NCBI GenBank assembly: GCA_964592905.1
Contig: CAZQGJ010000021.1
Span: forward strand, 1 to 14,266
Length of the DNA: 14,266 nucleotides
Direction: 5' to 3'
Source of the DNA: CAZQGJ01 sp964592905
GTDB taxonomy: Bacteria > Patescibacteriota > UBA1384 > CAYGGE01
Shown here: piece after piece, positions 7,289-14,266 of the stretch
How the letters are laid out: each line of letters opens with the position of its first letter
Numbering within the stretch: position 1 is the stretch's first letter
Position numbers and translations under genes: made by a program
Notes under the pieces: generated by a model
What the model was told of the DNA's origin: nothing
Databases searched by the model: none
What the model saw: the letters and a program-made list of their open reading frames with translations, nothing else

Positions 7289-8368
7289 ATGTCAGAACTC
7301 AATATTGATTTTCGCCAAGCCAGTCCAACCGCCGAGGCTCAGCACTCTTTGGCCGAACTTTGGCCTCGCTTAACCGCGCCTAGCCTCTTACAGACCGAGA
7401 GCTGGGCTCGCTTTAAGAGTGAGTTTGCCTGGCAGAGCCTTCGAGTTGGCTCAACCCAGCTCTTACGTCGAAGCTTGCCGCTCGGTTTCAGTTTAGTTTA
7501 TGCGCCTGAGTTAACCAGTCCGTCTCTCTCGACGCTCGAGGCCTTGCGTCGAGTCAGGGCTTCGTCCGATCTCTTTTTGCGAGCCGAGCTTTTACACCCT
7601 CATCAAGATAATTTAGTCGAAGAGCTGAATCAACACGGTTGGGCCACCGCTCCCGAGGAGATGCAGCCGGTTTATCGGCAATGGGTGCCGCTTCAGGCTA
7701 CTCCCGAGCAACAGTTGGCGGCGATGCGTGAAAAGGGGCGTTACAATACGCGGTACGCGATGCGTCAAGAGTTGCAGGTCGAGGTTTTTGACCAGACTAG
7801 TTCAGCTCCGGCTATCACTGAGGGCGTCGGTCGTTTTTATCAACTATTTCAGGCGACGGCCGGTCGGAACGGCTTCGCCATTCGCCAAGAGCGCTATTTT
7901 CAGCGATTGCTTTGGTATCTGACCGAGGCGAATCTGGGTGAGCTAATTCTGATCAGCCGAGGCGAGCAGACTTTGGCCGGACTGATTCTCGGCTACAACC
8001 AACAGATCGCTACTTATCTATACGGCGCTAGTAGCAGTCTTGAGCGTCAACTGATGGCGCCTTACTTGGGTCACTTTCAGGCTATGCAACGAGCGATGGC
8101 GCGCGGTTGTTTAGTTTACGATCTGTTGCAGATCGCTCCCTTTGTTGTCGAGCCAACGGTTTCACCTGATTCAACTGATTCAACTCAACCGTTAGACTCA
8201 GCTCAGTCAGCTCAGCCATCGGTAGGGCATCGTTTTGCTAACCTAACTCGCTTTAAGCAGCAGTTTGGCGGCTGGCCGATTCGGTTGATGGGGAGCTTTG
8301 ACTACAGCTTTCGTCCCAATCTAACTACTATCTTTCAGTGGCTGGAACAGCGTCGTCGACCGCACTAG
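7289..8368 (+). CDS. FemX/FemAB-like peptidoglycan bridge aminoacyltransferase
   Basis: 359 residues. FemABX proteins use aminoacyl-tRNA to add amino acids to the peptide stem of lipid II, building cross-bridges at the inner face of the membrane. Supporting stretches: QTESWARFKSEFAWQ (about 35-49), typical of the N-terminal GNAT subdomain; KGRYNTRYAMRQ (149-160), matching the FemAB R-Y-N-x-R-x-A-x-R pattern; GRNGFAIRQERYFQRL (192-207); ATYLYGASS (241-249); MAPYLGHFQAMQRAMARG (256-273); VYDLLQI (276-282) where YDFxGI is usual; and RFKQQFGGWPIRLMGSFDY (321-339). A low-complexity Ser/Asp/Gln insert (about 291-313), coded by short direct repeats, splits the last two conserved blocks. No signal peptide. 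The amino acid added cannot be told from sequence. It precedes a Mur ligase, fitting a cell-wall role. Start ATG agrees with the predicted leaderless promoter. Confidence 0.88.
   Translation: MSELNIDFRQASPTAEAQHSLAELWPRLTAPSLLQTESWARFKSEFAWQSLRVGSTQLLRRSLPLGFSLVYAPELTSPSLSTLEALRRVRASSDLFLRAELLHPHQDNLVEELNQHGWATAPEEMQPVYRQWVPLQATPEQQLAAMREKGRYNTRYAMRQELQVEVFDQTSSAPAITEGVGRFYQLFQATAGRNGFAIRQERYFQRLLWYLTEANLGELILISRGEQTLAGLILGYNQQIATYLYGASSSLERQLMAPYLGHFQAMQRAMARGCLVYDLLQIAPFVVEPTVSPDSTDSTQPLDSAQSAQPSVGHRFANLTRFKQQFGGWPIRLMGSFDYSFRPNLTTIFQWLEQRRRPH
8166..8183 (+). repeat. Two 9-bp tandem repeats in the FemX-like gene
   Basis: CTGATTCAA occurs twice in a row (8166-8174, 8175-8183), followed by degenerate CTCAGC/TCAGCT units up to about 8215. 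They code for a Ser/Thr/Asp/Gln-rich insert between conserved FemX blocks. Multiples of three bases keep the frame. Confidence 0.8.
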
Positions 8369-8377
8369 AGCGATAGA

Positions 8378-8406
8378 TTGGTAACCTGGACAAGATAGTT
8401 TATACT
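8378..8406 (+). promoter_or_regulatory. Predicted promoter of the Mur ligase gene (leaderless)
   Basis: TTGGTA at 8378-8383, a 17-base spacer, TATACT at 8401-8406, then 7 bases to ATG 8414. Transcription is expected to begin at or one base before the ATG. This is the only non-coding spacer on the plus strand (45 bases); I see no terminator hairpin in it, so read-through from the FemX-like gene is also possible. Confidence 0.6.
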
Positions 8407-8413
8407 GCAAGAG

Positions 8414-9831
8414 ATGATTTATTCTCTTAAACGCTGGCTCCGCCGCTTCTTGGGAACCGAGGCGATCTTGCTTTACCACTTTTGGCGTGGCTGGCTGGCG
8501 GCGACCTTGGCCGGCTATCCGGCCCGGCAGTTGATCTGCATCGGCATCACCGGCACCAAGGGCAAAACCACTACTTCACACCTGATTGCTGCCATTCTAA
8601 AACAGGCCGGCTACAAGGTTGGCTTGCTCTCGACGGTCAGTTTTGATCTCGGCGAGGGTGAGCAGCCCAACCAAACCAATATGGGCACTTTGCCACCCTG
8701 GCAGTTGCAACGCCAACTCAAGACGATGGTGGCTAACGGCTGTCAGTATGCCGTCATCGAGGTGACCAGCCATAGTCTGGTCCAATCGCGGGTTTACGGT
8801 ATTAACTTTGCCGTCAGCGTCATGACCAATCTGAGTCATGAGCACCTCGACTATCACAAGACGCTCGAAGCCTATAAACAGGCCAAGGGTCGGCTCTTTG
8901 CTAATCGGCCCAAGTTAGCCGTTATCAATCAAGACGACAAAACGGCCGCTTACTTTAATCAGTTTCCGGCCGGCCGCCAGCTCGGCTACGGCCGAGATAA
9001 CCAGGCCGCCATTCGACCGAAACAGGTCAAGTTTTTGGCCACCGGTCGGGGGACCAGCTTCGTTTTGGTGACGCCAGTTGGTGAACAATCAATTCAAACC
9101 ACTCTACCTGGCGAATTCAATCTTTATAATATTTTGGCGGCCAGCGCNNNNNNNNNNCTTGACCTTTCAAACATCAAATCGACATATTGCGTACCTCAAT
9201 TGGACATAGATCTACAGGCAATGATCAAGCATTTTATAATATTTTTGCGGCCAGCGCGGTTGGTGTCGGTTTAGGTGTACCGTTGCCGACGATTGCCGCC
9301 GCAGTCGAGGGTCTAGCCGGAGTCAAAGGTCGAATGGAATTAATCGAGGCCGGCCAACCGTTTACCGTCATCGTTGATTACGCTCACACCCCCGACTCTT
9401 TCGAGAAGCTCTATCAAGCTTTGGCCGAACAGCGTCAGGCTTCGGCTGGCCGGATTATTCATGTTTTTGGCCTAACTGGTGATCGCGACAGAGCCAAGCG
9501 ACCGATTATGGGAGCGATCGCCGGCCGCTACGCTGACCTGGTCATCTTGACCGACGACGAACCGTATCACGAGGACCCAGCTCAGATCTTGGCCGAGATC
9601 GCGGCCGGCGTTCCCCGCGGTGGCACGCGAGCCAAGCCAATGATCAAGGATCAAAACTTCTTTATTATCCCTGATCGTCGACAGGCCATCGCTCACGCCC
9701 TCAAACTGGCCAAGGCCAACGATATCGTTTTAGTCACCGGCATGGGCGCCTTGACTAGTCGAGTCATCAAGGGCAAACATCTACCCTGGATCGAACAGCA
9801 AGTTATTCAAGAAGAGTTAGCCAAGCTATGA
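8414..9831 (+). CDS. Mur ligase, MurE-type, lacking the first domain; interrupted by an assembly gap
   Basis: ATP-dependent ligase adding an amino acid to a UDP-MurNAc-peptide in peptidoglycan synthesis. Ten N lie at 9148-9157. Removing 9148-9257, which includes a second copy of 25 bases, restores one frame of about 435 residues from ATG 8414 to TGA 9831. Motifs in that reconstruction: P-loop GTKGKTTT (47-54), EVTSHSLVQSRV (116-127), TNLSHEHLDYHKT (138-150), the likely carbamylated lysine in AKGR (K158), PGEFNLYNILAASAVGV, GVKGRMEL, DYAHTPDS (285-292), LTGDRDRAKRP, and TDDEPYHEDP (343-352). MurE has DNPR here when it uses diaminopimelate; DEPY differs, so the substrate is uncertain. It starts directly at the ATP-binding domain after about 40 hydrophobic and basic residues, so the UDP-binding domain of ordinary MurE (about 490 residues) is missing. 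The stop overlaps the polA start (ATGA). Confidence 0.88.
9123..9147 (+). repeat. Direct repeat, copy 1, at assembly gap
   Basis: 25 bases, 24 identical to 9233-9257 (the one difference is G at 9138 or its neighbour versus T in copy 2). It codes for the conserved YNILAAS block of the Mur ligase and runs to the edge of the N run. Most likely the same genomic stretch seen at both contig ends. Confidence 0.8.
9148..9157. other. Assembly gap (10 N) in the Mur ligase gene
   Basis: A fixed-length N run within the Mur ligase. The flanks overlap by a near-perfect 25-base repeat, so the real missing sequence is probably nil and the contig ends should have been merged. Confidence 0.95.
9158..9232. other. 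Anomalous 75-bp segment between gap and repeat copy 2
   Basis: About 39% GC by hand count, clearly below the flanks. In the Mur ligase frame it has a stop (TGA 9160-9162) and none of the expected residues before YNIFAAS; no coding signal in other frames resembles the gene. Probably an error-rich or chimeric contig end rather than genomic DNA at this place. A real insertion cannot be excluded. Confidence 0.6.
9233..9257 (+). repeat. Direct repeat, copy 2, after assembly gap
   Basis: Second copy of the 25-base stretch at 9123-9147, one mismatch. From here the Mur ligase frame resumes and continues to 9831. Confidence 0.8.
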
Positions 9832-12613
9832 AACAACGCCTCCTCCTCGTCGATGGTAACGCCTTAATCTTTCGAGCCTTTCATGCCTTGCCGCCGCTGA
9901 CCACCGCCTCGGGCGAGTTAGTTAACGCCGTTTATGGCTTTACCGTGTTATTACTCCGGGCGCTGCAAGAGCTGGAACCCGATTACGCTGTGGTGACCTT
10001 TGACTTGGCCGGTCCGACCTTTCGCCATCAGGCTTTCGAGCAGTACAAGGCTCAACGGCGCGAAACGCCGAGTGAGTTAATCGGGCAGTTCGACCGAGTC
10101 CATCAGGTCGTCGGCGCCCTCAATATTCCGATCTTTACTCTCGCCGGCTACGAGGCCGACGATCTAATCGGCACGCTAGCCAAACAGGCCAATCAACAGT
10201 CGATCGAGACGATTATCCTGACCGGTGACATGGATATGCTCCAGTTGGTCAATCCCTTGACTCGGGTCTATACCATGAAGCGATCGGTGAGCGAAACGAC
10301 TATCTACGATCTAGCCACTGTCGAGGCCCGTTACGGTGTCAAAGCCAGCCAGTTTGTCGATTTCAAGGCGCTCAAAGGTGATAACTCCGATAATATTCCC
10401 GGCGTCGCCGGCATCGGCGAAAAGACCGCCGCCAGCCTGATCGCTGGCTTCGGTTCGCTCGATTCTCTTTATGCCTTTATCGATGGCTTAGATTTTAATT
10501 CCCCAGCCGAACTTAAGGCTGCTTTAGCTCAGGCGCCTGCCAAACTAACTCCACGCTTGGCCGAGATACTGCGCGATGGCCGGGCCATGGCTTACCAGAG
10601 CCAAGAGCTGAGCCGAATCGTTTGCGATGCTGACTTAGCTCTCGATCTGACGGCGGCTCGCTTGCGAGATTATGACCGGCCAACGGTGATTAAGCTGTTG
10701 CAAGAGCTGGAGTTTCGTTCCTTAATCGAGCGGCTGCCGAAGACTCATGCCACCGCTACTAACGACTTCGCCGATGACGAACCGACTGAACAAACCGCTG
10801 ACCAAGTCGCTAAACCCAGTCAGTCGATCAAATCCGCCTTCCCAGATGTAGAATATCGGTTGATTGACTCTCTCGAGTCGGCCAAGCCGGTACTCGATCA
10901 GCTGTCCAAGGCTAAGCGATTGGCTGTCGATACCGAAACCGCCAGCTTGCATGGCGAGTTAATCGGCGTCAGTTTGGCCGCCCTTGTCGGACAGGCCTAT
11001 TATTTTGATGTCTTACACTGCCCGGATTTACTTAAAACTCTTGAGCCAATCTTAATCGAACCAAAGATAAGCAAGGTCGGCCATAATCTCAAATATGATT
11101 ATCTGGCGCTCAAACGGGCCGGTATCACCCTGGCCAATGTCGCCTTCGACACGATGCTGGCCAGCCAACTATTAGAACCAACCAGCCGCTCGCACTCCTT
11201 AGACGAGGTGACCAGGCGCGAGCTTGGCTTAACTAAGATCAGCCTGACCGAACTACTCGGCGAGAAAAAGATGGGCAGTTTGGCCGATGTCGAGCCTAGT
11301 TTAGTGGCGGAGTATGCGGCCGAAGATGCCGATGTGNNNNNNNNNNCGATGCCGCCCTGAGACTCGACCAAAGCCTAACCGCTAAACTGACTGCCGATAC
11401 CGAGGCCGAATCGGTCTATCGCCAGATTGAGTTGCCGCTTCTGACCATCCTAGCCGAGATGGAATGGCTCGGCATTAAGCTCGACCTGAAAACGATGCAA
11501 GAGCTGCAACAACGGCTCGAAGGCGACCTCAAAAAATTAACCATCGAGATCCGCGATCTGGCCGGCGAGGAGTTTAATCTTAACTCGCCCAAGCAGCTCT
11601 CGATGATTCTCTTTGATCGTCTCGACCTCAAACCGATTGATCAGAAAAAGACCAAAACTGGATTTAGCACAGCGGCGAGCGAGCTAGAAAAGCTCAAGGG
11701 CAGCCACCCGATTATTGACCTGATTTTGAACTACCGCGAGATGAGTAAGCTGCAATCGACCTATGTCGAGGTGCTGCCGACCTTAGTCGATACCAACGAT
11801 CGACTCCATACTTCGTACAGTCAGTTTGGCGCGGCGACCGGCCGGCTGTCGAGTAACGACCCTAATTTACAGAATATTCCGATTAAAACTGCTCTTGGCC
11901 GCGAGATCCGGAGCGCCTTTATCGCCGAAACCGGCTATCGTTTGGTTTCGATCGACTATTCACAGATCGAGCTTCGAGTAGTGGCGGCCTTAGCCAAAGA
12001 GCCAACCATGATGGCGGCCTTTGCTGCCGACAGGGATATTCATCAAGAGGTGGCCGATGAACTAGGCGTTGACCGCCGAGTCGGTAAAACGCTGAACTTT
12101 GCCGTCCTTTACGGGCAGGGGGCTTACAGCACCGCTTGGCAACTCGGCATCACCCAGGCCGAAGCCAAAGCCTATATCGATAACTACTTTAAAAAGTTTG
12201 CCGGGCTAAAACAGTTCCTCGATGGACTAGTAACTCAGGCCAGGCAAGCTGGCTATAGTCAGACCATCACCGGCCGGCGTCGCCCTCTACCAGAGATCCT
12301 GTCCTCTAACTTTAGCTTACGGGCTGCCGCCGAGCGCGCCGCTATTAATACGCCGATTCAAGGTTCGGCCGCCGATATTATTAAGCTGGCCATGGTCAAA
12401 TTAGAACAGTCAGGCCTCTTGGCTGACGAACGGGCTCGACTGCTTTTGCAGGTACACGATGAACTGGTCTTCGAAGTTAAGGCCGAGTATCTCAATACGT
12501 TTATTCCGTTGGCTGCCAAGGCGATGGAACAGGCCACCGAACTGGCCGTTCCGCTCAAAGTCGAGGCCAAGGTTGGTCAAAACTGGGGACAGATGCAGTC
12601 TGTGGCTGACTGA
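9828..12613 (+). CDS. polA: DNA polymerase I, full three-domain form; interrupted by an assembly gap
   Basis: Fills gaps and removes RNA primers in replication and repair. Ten N lie at 11337-11346; collapsing a 5-base overlap (CGATG) gives one frame of about 922 residues, close to E. coli Pol I (928). 5' nuclease domain (1-300): D9, TFD59, YEADD (108-112), LTGDMDM (131-137), KGDNSDNIPG (183-192) and helix-hairpin-helix GVAGIGEKTAA. After a charged linker (305-340) the 3'-5' proofreading domain keeps its catalytic set: DTE 368-370, NLKYD with D424, YAAED with Y496 and D500. Polymerase domain: TGRLSSNDPNLQNIP, motif A SIDYSQIELR (D704), motif B RRVGKTLNFAVLYG (K748, F752, Y756), NTPIQGSAAD, motif C VHDE (D872). 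All key residues are present, so it should be active and proofreading. ATG overlaps the Mur ligase stop; its TGA overlaps the holA ATG by one base. Confidence 0.95.
11337..11346. other. Assembly gap (10 N) in polA
   Basis: The frames on the two sides do not match if ten bases are kept. CGATG at 11330-11334 and at 11347-11351 overlap; deleting 11335-11351 gives E-D-A-D-A-A-L-R-L, the expected end of the proofreading domain. The bases TG at 11335-11336 would then be a contig-end error. Confidence 0.9.
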
Positions 12614-13650
12614 TGTTGATTCATTTCTATGGCGATGATCTGACCAGCCTCGAGATTGGGCTCAATCAGCAGCTGAAACGTTATCGGGACAAATATGGCG
12701 AGACCGAGCTAGTTCAGCTCGAGGCCAACCAACTGCCAGCTCCACGCTTGGCCGAACAGCTCGGCGCCGCGCCTTTGTTCAGTCAGAGCCGCTTAATCGT
12801 GATAAAAAACTACCTCTTGGCCGGCACGGCTGCTTGGCTCGAAGCGAGTTGGCCGCTCCTGACGCGCTTGCCCTCAACCACCTTTGTCATCTTAGTCGAT
12901 CGTGGCGTACCGGATAGACGAAGTCGTCTGTTCAAGTCGCTCTCTGACCCTAAAGTGGCTCGACAAGAGGCCTTTATCCAGCCGACTGGTCAGGACCTCA
13001 AGCGTCGTTTAACGATGCTGGCTAAAACGGCCAATTTGAACCTGACGAACGAAACTCTACACCTGATCTGGCAAAACTATAGTCAAAATCTATTGGCGGT
13101 GGCCTCGGAGTTTGAGCGCTTTGGCTTAGCTCTGTCTGGCCAAACTCTCGATCGGGCACAGTTTATTGCCGAAACAACGCTCGAGCCGCAGTTGGCCGAT
13201 TTTGCCTTGACCGATGCTATTTACAGGCGAGAGGGGAGTCAGCTTCTAACCGTTCTCGAGCGCGAACGACGGCTGGAAACCGCCCCACAGTTAATAATCG
13301 GTAGTTTCAGTAGCGTCTTTTTTCAGATCTGTTTAGCTAGTTTAGCCCAGGCCGAGTTCGGTAGGGGAGAGGCCAAGCCGTTCTTAATCAATCAGGCGGG
13401 ATTTAAACCGTATCCGGCCGATTTAGCGTTGCAGGCCGCCGCGCGCTATCGCGCCACCGAGTTAAAACAGATTCTCGCTTGGCTCTATCAGATCGACCGG
13501 GGGACGAAGCAGGGTTGGCTCGAACCTTGGTTGGGGCTGATATGGTTAGCTCGACTGCTGGCTGGCCGGAGTGCTGACCTGGAACGGGCACTCAATGTTA
13601 CAATAGATAAAGATGATTACTTCCTCACGACCTCGAGCTTGGCAGTTTAA
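12613..13650 (+). CDS. holA: DNA polymerase III, delta subunit
   Basis: 345 residues, the usual length for HolA. Delta opens the beta sliding clamp as part of the clamp-loader complex in replication. Signs: N-terminal FYGDDLTSLEIGLNQQL (5-21) and a fold with LAEQLGAAPLFSQSRLIVIK (46-65), the family's hydrophobic clamp-contacting region; FVILVD strand (91-96); a middle segment TGQDLKRRL with LIWQNYSQNLLAVASEFERF (151-170); and the C-terminal collar helices ARYRATELKQILAWLYQIDR (277-296) with the family-typical helix ending in D-R and K. No P-loop, as expected of delta. The ATG shares one base with the polA stop (TGATG). The C-terminal 12 codons overlap the next gene in another frame. Confidence 0.88.
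   Translation: MLIHFYGDDLTSLEIGLNQQLKRYRDKYGETELVQLEANQLPAPRLAEQLGAAPLFSQSRLIVIKNYLLAGTAAWLEASWPLLTRLPSTTFVILVDRGVPDRRSRLFKSLSDPKVARQEAFIQPTGQDLKRRLTMLAKTANLNLTNETLHLIWQNYSQNLLAVASEFERFGLALSGQTLDRAQFIAETTLEPQLADFALTDAIYRREGSQLLTVLERERRLETAPQLIIGSFSSVFFQICLASLAQAEFGRGEAKPFLINQAGFKPYPADLALQAAARYRATELKQILAWLYQIDRGTKQGWLEPWLGLIWLARLLAGRSADLERALNVTIDKDDYFLTTSSLAV
13596..13604 (+). promoter_or_regulatory. Predicted extended -10 inside holA for the DUF2207-like gene
   Basis: TGTTACAAT, a TGn extended -10, ends 8 bases before ATG 13613. A weak -35-like CTGACC at 13574-13579 is 19 bases away. Predicts a leaderless or near-leaderless transcript from within the end of holA. Confidence 0.45.
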
Positions 13651-14266
13651 TTGGCGGTGGCTCGGCTGCGCCATTGGCCTCGGCCTAATTCTCTTGACCA
13701 GTTACTTACTGGTTGTTTATCGCCAGCTGATCTTTGCCGACGTTAGCTCACCGCTCGAATCCGTCAGTCTCGAATCCGTTAATCTCGAAGCTGGTAATGC
13801 CGAGGCCGGGTCTAGCCAGGCTACAACTAAGCGCTATGAGCTGACCTTTAATCGTTACGGCGAGGCGGTTATCGATGGACGATCGATCAGTCGAGCCTTG
13901 CAGCCGTTAATCGGTCGCGATGAGTTTCGCTACAAACTCCTCGACAAGCCGGGGGAGTATATTGAGCGAATTATTATCGATGCGCACTTTGCCAAAGCCT
14001 TAGCTCCAACCAGCGAGTTTGATCTACTGGCAATCCATGGCGTCGATCGAGCAAACGCCATTCGGCTCGATGATCAGACCGTCCGTTATCAAGCCGAGGG
14101 GATAGGGCCCGAAGCGACGCTGACCTTGGTCGCTATCTTGCCGAGCGGTAGCTTTGACTGGCCTTGGGGCCGCCTACTGATCGGTTATTTACTTTCGGCG
14201 CCGCTGACTCTTTGGTTAGTGGTTGCCGGGCTTCTCCCCTTGACCGGACTGATCGTGCTCTTTGTT
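13613..14266 (+). CDS. DUF2207-like membrane protein (3' end beyond window)
   Basis: 218 codons seen, open at the right edge. The ATG lies 38 bases inside the end of holA, in a different frame. A signal anchor at about 15-36 (LGCAIGLGLILLTSYLLVVY) follows a basic N-terminus. Next come three in-frame LESV/LEAG pentapeptide repeats, then a beta-rich extracytoplasmic domain (about 73-182) with KRYELTFNRYGEAVI and RYQAEGIGPEATLTLVAILP, resembling the G..p...tv.v.lP ending of DUF2207 domains. Hydrophobic helices begin near 187 (LLIGYLLSAPLTLWLVVAG, then LTGLIVLFV). The layout of a leading helix, a DUF2207-like outer domain and further membrane helices matches this uncharacterised family, often found in small-genome bacteria. 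The molecular role is unknown. Family call is moderate; the gene itself is well supported by unbroken frame, predicted promoter and membrane pattern. Confidence 0.72.
   Translation, partial: MITSSRPRAWQFNWRWLGCAIGLGLILLTSYLLVVYRQLIFADVSSPLESVSLESVNLEAGNAEAGSSQATTKRYELTFNRYGEAVIDGRSISRALQPLIGRDEFRYKLLDKPGEYIERIIIDAHFAKALAPTSEFDLLAIHGVDRANAIRLDDQTVRYQAEGIGPEATLTLVAILPSGSFDWPWGRLLIGYLLSAPLTLWLVVAGLLPLTGLIVLFV
13754..13798 (+). repeat. Three 15-bp tandem repeats in the DUF2207-like gene
   Basis: Units at 13754-13768, 13769-13783 and 13784-13798 begin CTCGAA; the first two differ at 2 positions, the third is more degenerate. They code for LESVS, LESVN and LEAGN in the linker between the signal anchor and the outer domain. 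Confidence 0.85.

Noticed and set aside
8369..8413. Rho-independent terminator after the FemX-like gene
   Set aside because: No stem followed by a T run is visible; the spacer is explained by a promoter.
9123..9257. Insertion sequence or mobile element with target duplication
   Set aside because: The 75 bases between the copies are too short, have no inverted ends or coding capacity, and sit next to an assembly gap inside an essential gene.
9187..9831. Separate downstream Mur ligase gene starting at TTG 9187
   Set aside because: Its first residues come from the anomalous post-gap segment; the rest continues the upstream Mur ligase after merging the direct repeat.
11432..12613. Stand-alone Klenow-like polymerase gene
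   Set aside because: Polymerase motifs continue directly from the nuclease half once the gap is resolved; the apparent start is an internal methionine.
1..14266. UGA recoded as glycine, as in Gracilibacteria/SR1
   Set aside because: UGA ends the Mur ligase, polA and the secreted protein exactly where the next gene starts, and no in-frame UGA is needed inside any conserved gene.
1..14266. CRISPR array, tRNA or rRNA genes
   Set aside because: No regularly spaced repeats and no tRNA or rRNA signatures seen; nearly all bases are in protein genes.

Overview
The window most likely comes from a Candidate Phyla Radiation (Patescibacteria) bacterium, probably a metagenome assembly: GC is near 50%, there is essentially no intergenic space, and genes overlap by 1-4 bases. 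The proteins are trimmed relative to model bacteria: a valyl-tRNA synthetase without its C-terminal arm, and a Mur ligase without its first domain. A VirB6/TrbL-like secretion protein sits beside large unrecognised secreted proteins. UGA behaves as a normal stop (ATGA overlaps at two gene junctions), so the UGA=Gly code of Gracilibacteria/SR1 does not apply. The phylum assignment is inference; there is no rRNA here.

Left arm (minus strand, 7235 down to 1): valS, a single-pass membrane protein with a TPR-like C-terminus, a 653-residue secreted or membrane-anchored Cys-containing protein, and a VirB6/TrbL-like polytopic protein cut by the left edge. The genes overlap or nearly abut, so they can form one transcript. 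A perfect extended -10 (TGCTATAAT) followed by a strong AAGGAGG ribosome site lies just before the 653-residue gene and may give the secretion pair its own promoter. The pair is joined by an ATGA overlap and probably belongs to a type IV secretion-like locus continuing leftwards.

Right arm (plus strand, 7289 to the right edge): a FemX-like peptidoglycan-bridge aminoacyltransferase, then a MurE-type ligase, DNA polymerase I, the DNA polymerase III delta subunit (holA), and a DUF2207-like membrane protein cut by the right edge. Mur ligase-polA-holA-DUF2207 are all linked by overlaps. This mixes cell-wall synthesis with DNA replication and repair.

The arms diverge from a 53-bp spacer (7236-7288). 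Both divergent genes, the Mur ligase and the DUF2207 gene have a recognisable -10 box only 6-8 bases before the start codon, which predicts leaderless mRNAs.

Two runs of ten N interrupt the Mur ligase and polA. Both genes look intact in the organism. Near-identical sequence flanks the first gap and a 5-base overlap flanks the second; collapsing these restores single reading frames of about 435 and 922 codons. The 75 bases after the first gap are AT-richer, do not fit the Mur ligase and are probably a contig-end artefact.
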